Shown here: piece after piece, positions 7,060 through 15,881 of the stretch
How the letters are laid out: every line of letters begins with the position of its first letter
Numbering within the stretch: the first letter of the stretch is position 1
Assembly (NCBI GenBank): GCA_965212075.1
Contig: OZ243043.1
Location: 62,001 to 126,000, forward strand
Length of the DNA stretch: 64,000 nt
From: CBDBUR01 sp965212075
Lineage (GTDB): Bacteria > Pseudomonadota > Alphaproteobacteria > JAPOUT01 > G958296285
Direction of reading: 5' to 3'
Program-made: the position numbers and the translations under genes
The notes under the pieces: model-generated
Told to the model about the DNA's origin: nothing
What the model saw: the letters and a program-made list of their open reading frames with translations, nothing else
Databases searched by the model: none

Positions 7060-9162
7060 ATGTCTTTCTTCACGCGTTTCAATCCTCTTTTAGAAAAAAT
7101 ATCCGAGCGTCAGGATGTGATTTTAGCGACTTTCATCGTCTCGGTGATTTTCATGCTGATTTTGCCCCTGCCGACGCTGCTTGTGGATGCTCTGATCGCG
7201 TTTAACATATCAATTGCGGTGATTTTGCTGATGGTCGCGGTTTATCTGGGTTCTCCGCTTGATTTTTCGTCTTTTCCGGCGGTGCTGCTGATTACGACTT
7301 TATTTCGGCTGGCGCTGTCAATTTCCACGACGCGGCTGATTTTGTTGCAGGGCGATGCGGGACAGATTGTTTCCGCTTTTGGGAATTTTGTTGTGGGTGG
7401 TAATCTTGTTGTGGGTCTAGTGATTTTCCTTATTTTGACGATTGTTCAATTTATTGTGATCACGAAGGGTGCGGAGCGTGTGGCGGAGGTGAGTGCGCGT
7501 TTTTCACTTGATGCGCTGCCGGGCAAGCAATTAAGCATTGATGCCGATATGCGCGCCGGCGCCATCACATTAGATCAGGCGCGTACTTTGCGCGCGCGCA
7601 TCCAGCAGGAGAGCAAGCTTTATGGCTCTATGGATGGCGCGATGAAATTCGTCAAAGGCGACGCGATTGCTTCGGTGATTATTGTGTTTGTCAATCTTCT
7701 TGGCGGCTTGGGCATTGGTATTTTGCAGCGTGGTCTGAGTTTTGGCGAAGCAGCGCATATTTATTCTATTTTGTCTATCGGCGATGGATTGATTGCGCAG
7801 ATTCCAGCTTTGTTCATTTCCATTACGGCGGGGATCATGGTGACGCGCGTCTCGGATGGGGTCAATGACGCCAATTTAGGCCGCGACATTGGCAGGCAGA
7901 TAAGCGCGCAGCCGCGTGCTTTGCTGATTGCCTCGGCGATGTTGGTCGTGATGGCATTTTTGCCCGGTTTTCCCAGCGTGATTTTTGTGGTTCTTGCCCT
8001 TGTGCTGGGCGTTCCTGCGCTGATCGCGACATTGAGTCTGCGCAAGGCACCAAGCTGGGATGATGAAGATGTGCAAAGTGCTGCGCCCGCTGCCCCGGAT
8101 CAACCGGCGGGTGGGAAGAAATTTTCCGCCGCGCGCGATCCGATTTTTGCGCCGACGCTTCCAGCTCTGGTTGAACTGCCCAGCACGGTTCTGACTCTCG
8201 CGCCGCCGCCGGAAATGCGCGACCAGATCAACCAGGCGCGCCTGACGCTTTATTATCGATTGGGCGCACCTCTGCCTGTGATTGAGACGCGAGTCAATCC
8301 CGGGCTTGAAAATAATCAATATAAAATTTTCATTGGCGAGATTCCCGCCGCCGATGGCGTGGTTGAACCGGCGTCTTTATTTGTGATGGAGAAGGCTGAA
8401 AATCTGGACGTCTTTAAAATCCCCTATCGCAAAGGCGCAGATTTTTTATCAAATCACCCGACTTTATGGGCCGATCAAAAAGACATATCACGGCTTGACG
8501 GCGCAGGGTTCACTTATAAAAAACCGCTTGAGCTGATTCAATATCATTGTGAGACCGTGCTGGCAAAATATGCTGCGAGCTTCATCGGCATTCAGGAGAC
8601 AAAATTTTTGCTCGCGCGGATGGAGGAGAACGCGCCCGATCTGGTCAAAGAGGCGCAGCGCGCGCTGCCGCTGCAGACGATTGCGGAATTATTTCGCCGT
8701 CTTGTGCAGGAATATGTTTCCATCCGCGATCTGCGGCAGATATTAAGCGCGATCATAGAATGGGGCGCTAAGGAGAAAGATCCTATTTTGCTCGTTGAGC
8801 ATATTCGCTCGTCTTTATCGCGGCAGATCAGCTACCAATATTCGGTTGGCTATAATATCCTTCCGGCATTTCTGCTTGACAGCGAAATTGAAGAAACTGT
8901 GCGCAATGGCGTGCGGCAGACATCGGTCGCGAGCTATATTGCGCTTGATCCGGAAGTGGCCAAGAAAATCGTTGCGGGCATTAAATCCATGATGGGTTCA
9001 GCGCTGGACGGCGATAATATGCCGGTGCTCATCACGGCAATGGACATTCGCCGCTATGTCCGCCGCCTGATTGAGATTGATCTGCCGGAAATTCCGGTGC
9101 TGTCGCATCAGGAAATCACATCGGAGATCACTTTGCAGCCGCTGGGGCGGGTTGTGCTTTGA
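7060..9162 (+). CDS. sctV: T3SS export gate protein SctV (LcrD/YscV/FlhA family)
   Basis: The 700-residue protein has an N-terminal half with about seven or eight membrane segments carrying FlhA-family motifs (GSPLDFSSFPAVLLITTLFR, RVAEVSARFSLDALPGKQ, FISITAGIMVTRVSDG). A cytoplasmic half forms the nonameric ring that receives chaperone-substrate complexes. ATG 7060 is chosen over TTG 7054, since the family starts close to the first hydrophobic segment. It is transcribed opposite to the two T3SS operons. It ends 10 bp from the convergent sctQ N-terminal gene, so it separates the two halves of sctQ. Confidence 0.95.
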   Translation: MSFFTRFNPLLEKISERQDVILATFIVSVIFMLILPLPTLLVDALIAFNISIAVILLMVAVYLGSPLDFSSFPAVLLITTLFRLALSISTTRLILLQGDAGQIVSAFGNFVVGGNLVVGLVIFLILTIVQFIVITKGAERVAEVSARFSLDALPGKQLSIDADMRAGAITLDQARTLRARIQQESKLYGSMDGAMKFVKGDAIASVIIVFVNLLGGLGIGILQRGLSFGEAAHIYSILSIGDGLIAQIPALFISITAGIMVTRVSDGVNDANLGRDIGRQISAQPRALLIASAMLVVMAFLPGFPSVIFVVLALVLGVPALIATLSLRKAPSWDDEDVQSAAPAAPDQPAGGKKFSAARDPIFAPTLPALVELPSTVLTLAPPPEMRDQINQARLTLYYRLGAPLPVIETRVNPGLENNQYKIFIGEIPAADGVVEPASLFVMEKAENLDVFKIPYRKGADFLSNHPTLWADQKDISRLDGAGFTYKKPLELIQYHCETVLAKYAASFIGIQETKFLLARMEENAPDLVKEAQRALPLQTIAELFRRLVQEYVSIRDLRQILSAIIEWGAKEKDPILLVEHIRSSLSRQISYQYSVGYNILPAFLLDSEIEETVRNGVRQTSVASYIALDPEVAKKIVAGIKSMMGSALDGDNMPVLITAMDIRRYVRRLIEIDLPEIPVLSHQEITSEITLQPLGRVVL

Positions 9163-9171
9163 GCGCTGCCG

Positions 9172-9807
9172 CTAGCGGCAAGGTGAAAGGAGAATCACAT
9201 CACCGCGCGCTAAGGTTGGCAAGTCTTTCGCGGTGATTTGGGCCTCAGCGATATCAATGGGGAAGCGGACATAAAGCTGAGGCGGCCAAGATTTTCTTGC
9301 AAAAGGAATGAGGTTCAGCTCTGCGCTCAGTTCTGAAAATGGGAAGTCGGCATGAGTCCAGACAGCCAGCTGAATTTTTTCATGAGAATTTTTGAGTTCG
9401 CAGCCAATGTGGATTGCCAAATCTTTTGGCGGGCTTATATTCAAATGCCAGTCCTGTAGGTGGATGGTCTCGGGCAGAGCTTTTAATTTGTTGTTGAGAA
9501 TATGAGTGAGTGCCGCGCGCGCGAGTTCCGGCGATAATTCGGGCAATGTCCACGGCGCGCATAAAGCATTGATGTCTTTGATGAAGGGGATGTTCCGGAA
9601 TCCAATTTTCATTTCATGTTGATTTTGAAATGATAAAGCCAAGAGCAGAGGGAATTTGTTAAGCGGCACGAGGTCTGATGCCTCAAGAACAAAATCGGTC
9701 TGCGCGATTTGTCTGTGAGGGCATGTGTGCAAAAATTGGTTATGCGCATGGATTTGCCCTGCATCGCCCTGAGGCAGTTTTGGAAATTGGACTGTCGGTT
9801 GTTTCAT
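9172..9807 (-). CDS. sctQ: N-terminal half of SctQ (SpoA1 domain, HrcQA-like)
   Basis: The protein has 211 residues. Its C-terminal stretch (YVRFPIDIAEAQITAKDL, then LARGDVILL) matches the first SpoA domain of SctQ, where a leucine-rich strand is followed by a GD turn. The N-terminal 130 residues match the variable SctQ amino domain in size. The gene stops right after SpoA1, and the second SpoA domain is in the separate gene at 6428-6907. It is the last gene of the sctW-chaperone-sctD-sctP operon, in the usual P-Q order. The assignment rests on the C-terminal motif plus position. Confidence 0.65.
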   Translation of the reverse strand: MKQPTVQFPKLPQGDAGQIHAHNQFLHTCPHRQIAQTDFVLEASDLVPLNKFPLLLALSFQNQHEMKIGFRNIPFIKDINALCAPWTLPELSPELARAALTHILNNKLKALPETIHLQDWHLNISPPKDLAIHIGCELKNSHEKIQLAVWTHADFPFSELSAELNLIPFARKSWPPQLYVRFPIDIAEAQITAKDLPTLARGDVILLSPCR

Positions 9808-9821
9808 GATGGCAGCGCGCT

Positions 9822-9867
9822 GTTATAATTTTTTACTATAATTTTTTTATATTATAATTTTTTTACG
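9822..9867. repeat. Three imperfect tandem copies of a 14-16 bp AT-rich unit
   Basis: The sequence repeats a ttataattttttta-like unit three times in about 46 bp. It covers the end of sctP, whose stop codon lies inside it, and the start of the gap before the sctQ N-terminal gene. It looks like replication slippage. It may affect transcription or coupling between the two genes, but nothing shows a specific role. Confidence 0.6.
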
Positions 9868-10706
9868 TGCGCTTCAACTTGATCCCAGTCAGGCGCGGAT
9901 TTTTTCTTTTGCTGATCTGCCTGTTCTTGCATCTGTTCTTGTAGTGGCTGGCCTTGCTCGTTGCGCAGATTGATTTTCACATCAAGATTTTGTGTGTTTT
10001 GCATATGTGCGATCAGGCTGGTCTGCGCCATATGCAAGAGTGACGCGGCTTGCGGATTGTTCGTTGTGAAGGTGAGGTTGAGGCTGCCGTCGGGCAGTTT
10101 TTGTGCGGTGAGCTGGGTTTGCGGCAGCAGACTGTCGTCAAATTGTATGCGCAGTGAAGCATTTTGTGCGCCATCTGCGCGCGACAGCATGATTTTTTGG
10201 CTGACTTTTGTGATGAAGCTGGAGAGTTCAGCCGGACTGGCGCTTGAGGTTTCAGAAACCGCTGCAGTGATCTCTGTTTGGGAAATCGTATTTTTTGTAG
10301 CGGCGGTGTCCATATTCATCTTGTCATTCACTTTATCTGGTGTTTCATGTTCGTCTTTATATTTTTCTTTTTTGTCAATTTTTTTATCTTGATTTTCCTC
10401 AGCGCGTTTTTCTTGAGAGGATTTATTTTTTGATCGGACTTGTGTGTGTGCTTGTTCATATGCCCGTTCATATGTCTGTTCATGTGCCCGTTCATGTGCT
10501 TGTGTGATCGGGTTTTTATTTGACTGGTTTGCCGTGCGTGGAGATTGTTGAACTGCTTGGCGAAATAATTTTCCTGCTTTTTTAATTTTTTCTGAAATCA
10601 TGGGCAATGCGCGGCGCATAGCAGCAGGTCGCAAGGCAGAGGGCATCTGATTTTGAGCGCTGCCTAAATTATTTCCGGAATTATTTCCGTTAATGGGATC
10701 AGTCAT
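9852..10706 (-). CDS. sctP: SctP-like needle-length / substrate-switch protein
   Basis: The 284-residue protein has a long charged, disordered first half containing a short repeat of His/Glu/Arg/Tyr units (about residues 70-92). The folded C-terminal region (residues about 165-250: SLRIQFDDSLLPQTQLTAQ, LPDGSLNLTF) resembles the FliK/SctP substrate-switch domain. SctP acts as a molecular ruler and signals SctU to change specificity. Position between sctD and sctQ agrees with the usual order. Disordered ruler regions vary freely in length, so the repeat may have been length-tuned. Confidence 0.7.
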   Translation of the reverse strand: MTDPINGNNSGNNLGSAQNQMPSALRPAAMRRALPMISEKIKKAGKLFRQAVQQSPRTANQSNKNPITQAHERAHEQTYERAYEQAHTQVRSKNKSSQEKRAEENQDKKIDKKEKYKDEHETPDKVNDKMNMDTAATKNTISQTEITAAVSETSSASPAELSSFITKVSQKIMLSRADGAQNASLRIQFDDSLLPQTQLTAQKLPDGSLNLTFTTNNPQAASLLHMAQTSLIAHMQNTQNLDVKINLRNEQGQPLQEQMQEQADQQKKKSAPDWDQVEAHVKKL

Positions 10707-10750
10707 GATGATTTATTTTATTGAAATGTCATCTGTTGCCGGTTCACGAT

Positions 10751-12175
10751 TTAGTTGGGAATGTAATAGATGAAATCACGGCTACGCCATTGAAGCGTGA
10801 TGTGATCGCGCGCGATTTTTTTCAAAGTGAAGCCGCCTTTGAGTCGGTCGCCGATTTTTGCTGAAATTTCTGTGCGGCTATTTTTTTCGTTTTGCGTTGG
10901 ATAGACCAGCCGAATTTGGGCATTTTTTCCGGTCACGAGGCTCACGATGCGCGCCGGAAATGTCGGCCCAAAGCGCACATCAAAAAATGGCAGCATGCCT
11001 TGAGGCAGGCGCGGCGGATTTGCCTGCATGGCTTTTTGCCATGGCTTGCGAAAATTGCCGAGTAGATTGCCTTGAATGGTCACGCCTTTTTTGCTCAGCT
11101 GCGGCGACAGGCCTGAGAAGGGGGGATGTTGCGCGAGCCAAGTAGAAATATCGTTCATGGCTTCATCCTGCGTGATGATATTTGTTTTTATTTGAGACAA
11201 GGCTGGCAAATCATGTTTGAGCTGTTCGCGGATTTTTGTGCGCGCATTTTCAGATTTAATCGTGCCGTAGAGTAGAAGGTTGATGCTGCGCCCTTTGTCT
11301 GGGGTGAGCTTGTAATCAAGATGAGCGCTATAAAGCTGGGTGATGACATTGATGGATTTATCGAGTTTTTCCAAGCTGAGCACGTTGATGTCGGTATGCG
11401 CGCCGCGCGCAAGGTTGCGCAGCCGGTTCAAGTCGGAGGTGCGTGCGACATAGCCGGAGATTTGTTTTTTCGGCATTGTGTTAATGAGCTGAATATGCGC
11501 GAAGGCCGGATCGGACTTGATGTGCGCATGAAGCCGGTCGGCGGCTGAATAGGCGATTGAGATTGGTTTTTCGGTGCTGTGCAGGCTGAAAGCGACCATA
11601 ATGATCGCAAGACTGATCGTCAAAGCGGCAGCGAATGCCAGCTTGATGAGGTTTTCAATTTTGTGCAGCCCGAATTTTTGCTGCAGATTGGCAAGGATCA
11701 AAGCGGGCAGACCGTTTGGCTGCAATGCGGGCATCAGCGCCGTTTCGGCGGAGCTGTGATTGATGAGGTCATCAATATCATCTTGCTCCGGCCAGTCGCC
11801 ATTTTCGGGCCCGAAAGCCAATGCGATATTGCCGAGCGTGAAAATTTGCATCGGCTCAAGATCAATCGGCAACGCGCTGACCGGTTTTTGATCAAGATAA
11901 ACCGGCGCATGAGCGCGCGTGATGGATAAATAATCCTCAACAAAGAACATGTCCACATGGTGTTCGTGAACTTGCTCGCCGATGAGCACAATGTCGCATG
12001 TTTCATCTGTGCCGATTTGATAGCGCTTGTCGCATAAGGATATTTGCGCGCCCGCTTGCGCGCCCGACAGCACACGCAGCACAAAAGTCGTTTTTGATTC
12101 TGCTGCGGGAGCAGGCGCGGGGGCTTCTGCAGGCCGCTCTTCGCGCGTGGCGATGTCAATGATCGCTTCAGACAT
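10751..12175 (-). CDS. sctD: T3SS inner-membrane ring protein SctD (YscD family)
   Basis: From ATG 12175 the protein has 474 residues. Residues 30-125 form a cytoplasmic FHA-like domain (YQIGTDETCDIVL, with HHVDM where FHA domains bind). One membrane segment lies at about 177-198 (LAFAAALTISLAIIMVAFSL). The periplasmic part carries ring-building BON-like modules. SctD forms the outer of the two inner-membrane rings and docks the sorting platform. The frame stays open to 12478, but the extra 101 residues overlap the chaperone gene and do not look like SctD. ATG 12175 overlaps the upstream stop by 8 bp. Confidence 0.85.
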   Translation of the reverse strand: MSEAIIDIATREERPAEAPAPAPAAESKTTFVLRVLSGAQAGAQISLCDKRYQIGTDETCDIVLIGEQVHEHHVDMFFVEDYLSITRAHAPVYLDQKPVSALPIDLEPMQIFTLGNIALAFGPENGDWPEQDDIDDLINHSSAETALMPALQPNGLPALILANLQQKFGLHKIENLIKLAFAAALTISLAIIMVAFSLHSTEKPISIAYSAADRLHAHIKSDPAFAHIQLINTMPKKQISGYVARTSDLNRLRNLARGAHTDINVLSLEKLDKSINVITQLYSAHLDYKLTPDKGRSINLLLYGTIKSENARTKIREQLKHDLPALSQIKTNIITQDEAMNDISTWLAQHPPFSGLSPQLSKKGVTIQGNLLGNFRKPWQKAMQANPPRLPQGMLPFFDVRFGPTFPARIVSLVTGKNAQIRLVYPTQNEKNSRTEISAKIGDRLKGGFTLKKIARDHITLQWRSRDFIYYIPN

Positions 12176-12548
12176 GATCTGGCCTTTGATCCTGCTCGCT
12201 GAGATATTGCATAAGTTTTGCAAGGAGTTGCAGCACATCTGCGCTTTCATCCTGCGCGTCGGGTGAGAGGATATGGAATCGGATATTTTGCGCCCGATCG
12301 TGCGAAGCGAAGAGATCAGGTCCATGTTGCGCGCTGGCGAGATCGCAAGCACAGATGATGGTTTCAATGCGGCGGACAGGCAAAGCCGCATTATCAGGAA
12401 TGATGTGCATTCGTTTTGCGACGAGCGCTTCTTTTGAAGCGCCGTCAACCGGCAGCAGGATTTCGCCAACGCGCTCAATCTGGAAGCTGTGCGGCGGTGT
12501 GTTCACGCTCACGCCGAAAGCGCGGTAGATGGATGAAAGAGATATCAT
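12168..12548 (-). CDS. Small CesT-like chaperone, probably for the gatekeeper SctW
   Basis: The 126-residue protein has an N-terminal helix (SLSSIYRAFGVSV), strands around residues 22-60 and a C-terminal helix (VLQLLAKLMQYLSEQ), matching SycN/YscB-type class I chaperones in size and layout. It lies 3 bp after sctW and overlaps sctD by 8 bp. Gatekeepers of the YopN type need a dedicated heterodimeric chaperone, often encoded next to them, hence the inferred client. Direct sequence similarity is weak by eye. Confidence 0.55.
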   Translation of the reverse strand: MISLSSIYRAFGVSVNTPPHSFQIERVGEILLPVDGASKEALVAKRMHIIPDNAALPVRRIETIICACDLASAQHGPDLFASHDRAQNIRFHILSPDAQDESADVLQLLAKLMQYLSEQDQRPDHV

Positions 12549-12551
12549 GGA

Positions 12552-13664
12552 TTAAGCGTCCTGTTCAAAGACAAGCTGGTCAATTTCGCTTTGCACGGGG
12601 AAGAGAATGCGCGATTTTGTTGTTTTGGCATTGGCAAAGAGATAATCGGGCAGATTGCGCACGCCATTGCGCAGCTCTTGCAGCACGAGCACTTTATCAG
12701 ACGGCGACAGAGCACGTATCGGCGCAAGCACTTGGCTATTGAAACTTTCGGGCGCGGAGATAAATTTCAAGCAGCGGGTAAAGAGATCATTTTGTTTGAG
12801 GTGAGTATGGGTTTTGAATTTTTTTGAAAATCGCGCAAAGACTTGGCCTGCCCATTCGCGCAATGTGTTGAAAACTTTGATTCCTTGAAACTCGGCGAGA
12901 ATGCGGCGCAGGCGCTCGGGCTGAACCGAGGCGCGGGTTGCTGTCAGGTCTTTGTCGGCGGCCTGCATCAGGAAGCCAGCCATATTGTCCAATTTGTCAA
13001 CGCCTTGTTCGGAGGTGATTTTGGTCAAAGCGGGCAGAATGCCTTCATAGGAGACGACCAGATTCTGATAGGTTTTTTGCAGCTGCGAGGTTTCAACGGA
13101 GATTTTTTGGCTTTGCGCGCGCGCCAGCCCGATCGTGTTAGCGCCGGCAAGCAATGCGCTTGAACTCTCAGCGGCCCAAGCTTTTGCGGTTTCGCGCAGC
13201 AGATTAAGCTGGTCATTTTTGAGGTCTGCGGGCGGATGATCCAGCGTTTGCTGCAGGATAGCAAAGCCTTCGGCTTGATCTTGCGTAATTTCAGCGAGCA
13301 TTTGGCGTAATTCGTCCCCATTTTTTGGCGGCCTTTCGCGCAGCCGCGCGAGGAATTTTTGCGCATGGTCTTTTTGCGGCTGCTCTTTGGGGGGGTAGTT
13401 TTTCTGAATGCGCTCAACAATTTCCACATAGAGATTATCGTGGAAATCTTCACATTCATATTCTTCAATGTTTTTCTCTTGAGCTTTTTCGCTGTGCGCG
13501 AAGGAGATTTCTTCTTGCATGTCCTGCATATTTTGCGAAGGCGTGGCGCGCTTGCTGATGTTGAGCTGTGCGAAGTGACCGCTGTTCTTTTGGGCAGCGG
13601 GAATGTTAGTGGCGATATTTTGCGCTGCGGCCGCTCCGGCAATGCTGTTGATGGGTTCCGCCAT
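12552..13664 (-). CDS. sctW: T3SS gatekeeper SctW (YopN-TyeA / InvE / MxiC family)
   Basis: The 370-residue, mostly helical protein has an N-terminal secretion and chaperone-binding region (1-75), a central HrpJ-like helical domain, and a C-terminal TyeA-like part (VLAPIRALSPSDKVLVLQEL, then RILFPVQSEIDQL). The YopN and TyeA parts are thus fused in one chain, as in InvE and MxiC. It controls the order of translocator and effector export and blocks early effector release. It is the first gene of the second leftward T3SS operon. Confidence 0.8.
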   Translation of the reverse strand: MAEPINSIAGAAAAQNIATNIPAAQKNSGHFAQLNISKRATPSQNMQDMQEEISFAHSEKAQEKNIEEYECEDFHDNLYVEIVERIQKNYPPKEQPQKDHAQKFLARLRERPPKNGDELRQMLAEITQDQAEGFAILQQTLDHPPADLKNDQLNLLRETAKAWAAESSSALLAGANTIGLARAQSQKISVETSQLQKTYQNLVVSYEGILPALTKITSEQGVDKLDNMAGFLMQAADKDLTATRASVQPERLRRILAEFQGIKVFNTLREWAGQVFARFSKKFKTHTHLKQNDLFTRCLKFISAPESFNSQVLAPIRALSPSDKVLVLQELRNGVRNLPDYLFANAKTTKSRILFPVQSEIDQLVFEQDA

Positions 13665-13756
13665 AATTCGTGTGCTCGTCTGAAATTGTGGTTCCTCTCA
13701 GGCAAGCATATAATGCAGCGTGTTCAACGCTGTTTCACAAAATCGTGAAATCGCAT

Positions 13757-13788
13757 CGCGGTTTAACCGCGCGGTGGTTTAACCGCGC
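13757..13788. terminator. Paired GC-rich palindromes downstream of the TonB receptor
   Basis: Two closely spaced dyads share the core gcggtttaaccgc: one at 13758-13770, and a second, slightly imperfect copy ending at 13788. They lie between the 3' end of the TonB-dependent receptor (minus strand) and the sctW promoter area, so a terminator role for the receptor transcript is likely. No clear T-run follows on the minus strand, so rho-independence is uncertain. A repeated operator is an alternative. Confidence 0.4.
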
Positions 13789-13794
13789 AGCAGT

Positions 13795-15855
13795 CTAAAA
13801 CGCAGATTTCATTCCCAGATAAAAAGCGCGCGGCTGGCCGGGGAAATAGCGGTCATCGCCGAAAGCAAAATCGGCGCGATCGGCAAAGCGCTTATCGGCA
13901 ATGTTGCGGATGTGAATGAATAATCTGACCTCGCGCCAAATAAGGGCTTCGCTGTAGAGGTTGAAAACATAATGACCCGGATAGGTGTGTTCATTGGCGG
14001 GGTCGGTGTAATAGTCGCCGATATGAACGAGCTCAATGGCGGCGCGTCCGCGCTTATGGGTATAGGCCAGCTCGGTGTTGAGCAGAATGCGCGGCGCGCT
14101 GTCAATGTCGTCGCCTTTTTTGATCTCGCTCGGCTCATGCGCGAACGCATACCAATGCTGCGCATAGGTGAACGCCATTTGCCAAGCAAAGCCGAACCCC
14201 AGCGGGATATGAGTTTGCAGCTCAAGTCCGGCGTGGCGCGTCTTGCCATTGGCGAAAGTTTCAAAATCGGCATCGCGGAAGCTGTGGCGGTTTTTGTTCA
14301 TATAAAAGCCGACGAGCTCCCAAGATAGACCTTCCTGCCGTCCGCGCAGGCCGAGCTCAACGCTGTCTAATCTTTCAGCGCGGATGCGCGCGCCATTTTC
14401 TTGATTGACATGAAGGCGATAAAGATCGGTGGTTTGCGGCGCGCGGCTGCCTCTTGTGTAATTGGTGAAAACATAGGTTTGGTGGTTATAGATTTTGGGC
14501 AGACGATAATTGACGCCGATTTTCGGCGTGATCGTCAAGAAGTCATTATCTTGATCGGGCGGTCGATAGAATCGGCCAAAGCTGCCATCTTCGGTCTGAT
14601 TGTCATAATCATAGCGTGTCCATTCCAGCCTGATGCCGAGATGAAGGCTCGTGCGCTCATCTTGGAGCTGCAGGCTGTTTTGCGTGAACAGAGCCAATGT
14701 GAGCGCATCAACCTCATAATCATAATGAATCCCTTGGAGGAATCCACCTATATCGGCGGCCATCTGTTCTTCGCTTAATGCGCCATTGGTATATTCCAGT
14801 TCGCCGCCGAAAGCGAGGTTGAGATTTTGTTCAAACACCTGCCAATGCTGGTGCCAGATTGGCCGGATGCCGAAACTCGCATGGTTATTTTTTTCAAGCG
14901 GTGCGCCGGGGAGAAAATGCTGGAGAAAATCCATATTTGTCCAGCGAAACCATGATGTAAGATCAAGTTTGTTATTCTGGTTTTGCTCCCACGCGAAATG
15001 AATTTGCCCGCGTACGGACTGCACTTTGCGATAAGCGTCGGGGTCGTCGTTATTCAAAATATCCGGTCGGCTTTGATAGACGGCGTTGAAGCCCGCAGTT
15101 TGCTGGTTAAGCCCCTGTGCCGAGAGCAAAGCTTTCATTTGCACTTTACCAAAATCATGATCATAACGCATCTGCCCCTTAAAGTGCTGCACGCCGGAAG
15201 AATCACGCCAGCCTTGATCAAGCAGATAAGAAAATCCGAGTCGCAAAGCTGATTTTTCTGAAAACGGCGCATTTTGCGATGTGATGAGATGAGTCAAAAA
15301 GGGATTGACACCAAAGCGCACAGATAAATCGCCTTCATAGGTTTTTTCGGTGCTGCGGCTTTTGACGTTGATCGTGCCATGCACGGCGTTGGCGCCATAA
15401 AGCGCCGAGCCGGGTCCGCGCACAATATCTATATTTCCGGCGAGTTCGGTGATGGCCTCAAACAGGCCGTTGACATTGGCAAAGCCGGGCGCGCGCAGTG
15501 AGACGCCGTCTTCAAGATAAAGGAAGGAGCCCGCACCCGCGCCGCCGGTCAGCACCGGCGAGCGGATCGCGGTCAGATGTTCCTGTCCGCTGCCATGCTG
15601 GATGTTAAAGCCGGGCAGGCGATTGAGCAGTTCTGATGGATGAGTCGCCTGAAGCAGCGATATGTCATATTGGTCAAGGCCTGCATTGTTTCCGGCCTGA
15701 TCATCCTGTCCGCGGCCCAATCCGATGCCGGTGACGATAATTTCATCAATTTCTCTGCTCGCCGCATTTGAAGGAGCAAAAAGAGCCGTGCCGAAAAACA
15801 GCGCAAACGCATAGATATGTCTTTGCGCACGCATGGCGATAAAATTTTTTATCAT
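13795..15855 (-). CDS. TonB-dependent outer membrane receptor
   Basis: From ATG 15855 the protein has 686 residues, with a signal peptide (basic start, hydrophobic IYAFALFFGTALF, cleavage near SNA-A). A TonB box (EIDEIIVTG) follows. Next comes a plug domain with the LEDGV and VRGPGSALYGANAVHGTINV motifs, and then a 22-strand barrel ending in an aromatic residue (GMKSAF). Such receptors import ferric siderophores, haem, cobalamin or other large ligands using TonB energy. The ligand is not evident; no Fur box or riboswitch was seen near the start. Upstream is kdsD on the same strand; starts at GTG 15885 are less likely. Confidence 0.9.
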   Translation of the reverse strand: MIKNFIAMRAQRHIYAFALFFGTALFAPSNAASREIDEIIVTGIGLGRGQDDQAGNNAGLDQYDISLLQATHPSELLNRLPGFNIQHGSGQEHLTAIRSPVLTGGAGAGSFLYLEDGVSLRAPGFANVNGLFEAITELAGNIDIVRGPGSALYGANAVHGTINVKSRSTEKTYEGDLSVRFGVNPFLTHLITSQNAPFSEKSALRLGFSYLLDQGWRDSSGVQHFKGQMRYDHDFGKVQMKALLSAQGLNQQTAGFNAVYQSRPDILNNDDPDAYRKVQSVRGQIHFAWEQNQNNKLDLTSWFRWTNMDFLQHFLPGAPLEKNNHASFGIRPIWHQHWQVFEQNLNLAFGGELEYTNGALSEEQMAADIGGFLQGIHYDYEVDALTLALFTQNSLQLQDERTSLHLGIRLEWTRYDYDNQTEDGSFGRFYRPPDQDNDFLTITPKIGVNYRLPKIYNHQTYVFTNYTRGSRAPQTTDLYRLHVNQENGARIRAERLDSVELGLRGRQEGLSWELVGFYMNKNRHSFRDADFETFANGKTRHAGLELQTHIPLGFGFAWQMAFTYAQHWYAFAHEPSEIKKGDDIDSAPRILLNTELAYTHKRGRAAIELVHIGDYYTDPANEHTYPGHYVFNLYSEALIWREVRLFIHIRNIADKRFADRADFAFGDDRYFPGQPRAFYLGMKSAF

Positions 15856-15881
15856 AAGATTCCCAATTATAAGATGCCCAG

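Noticed and set aside
12176..12478. Upstream extension of sctD by 101 codons
   Set aside because: Overlaps nearly all of the chaperone gene and is unlike SctD; ATG 12175 gives a normal N-terminal FHA start.
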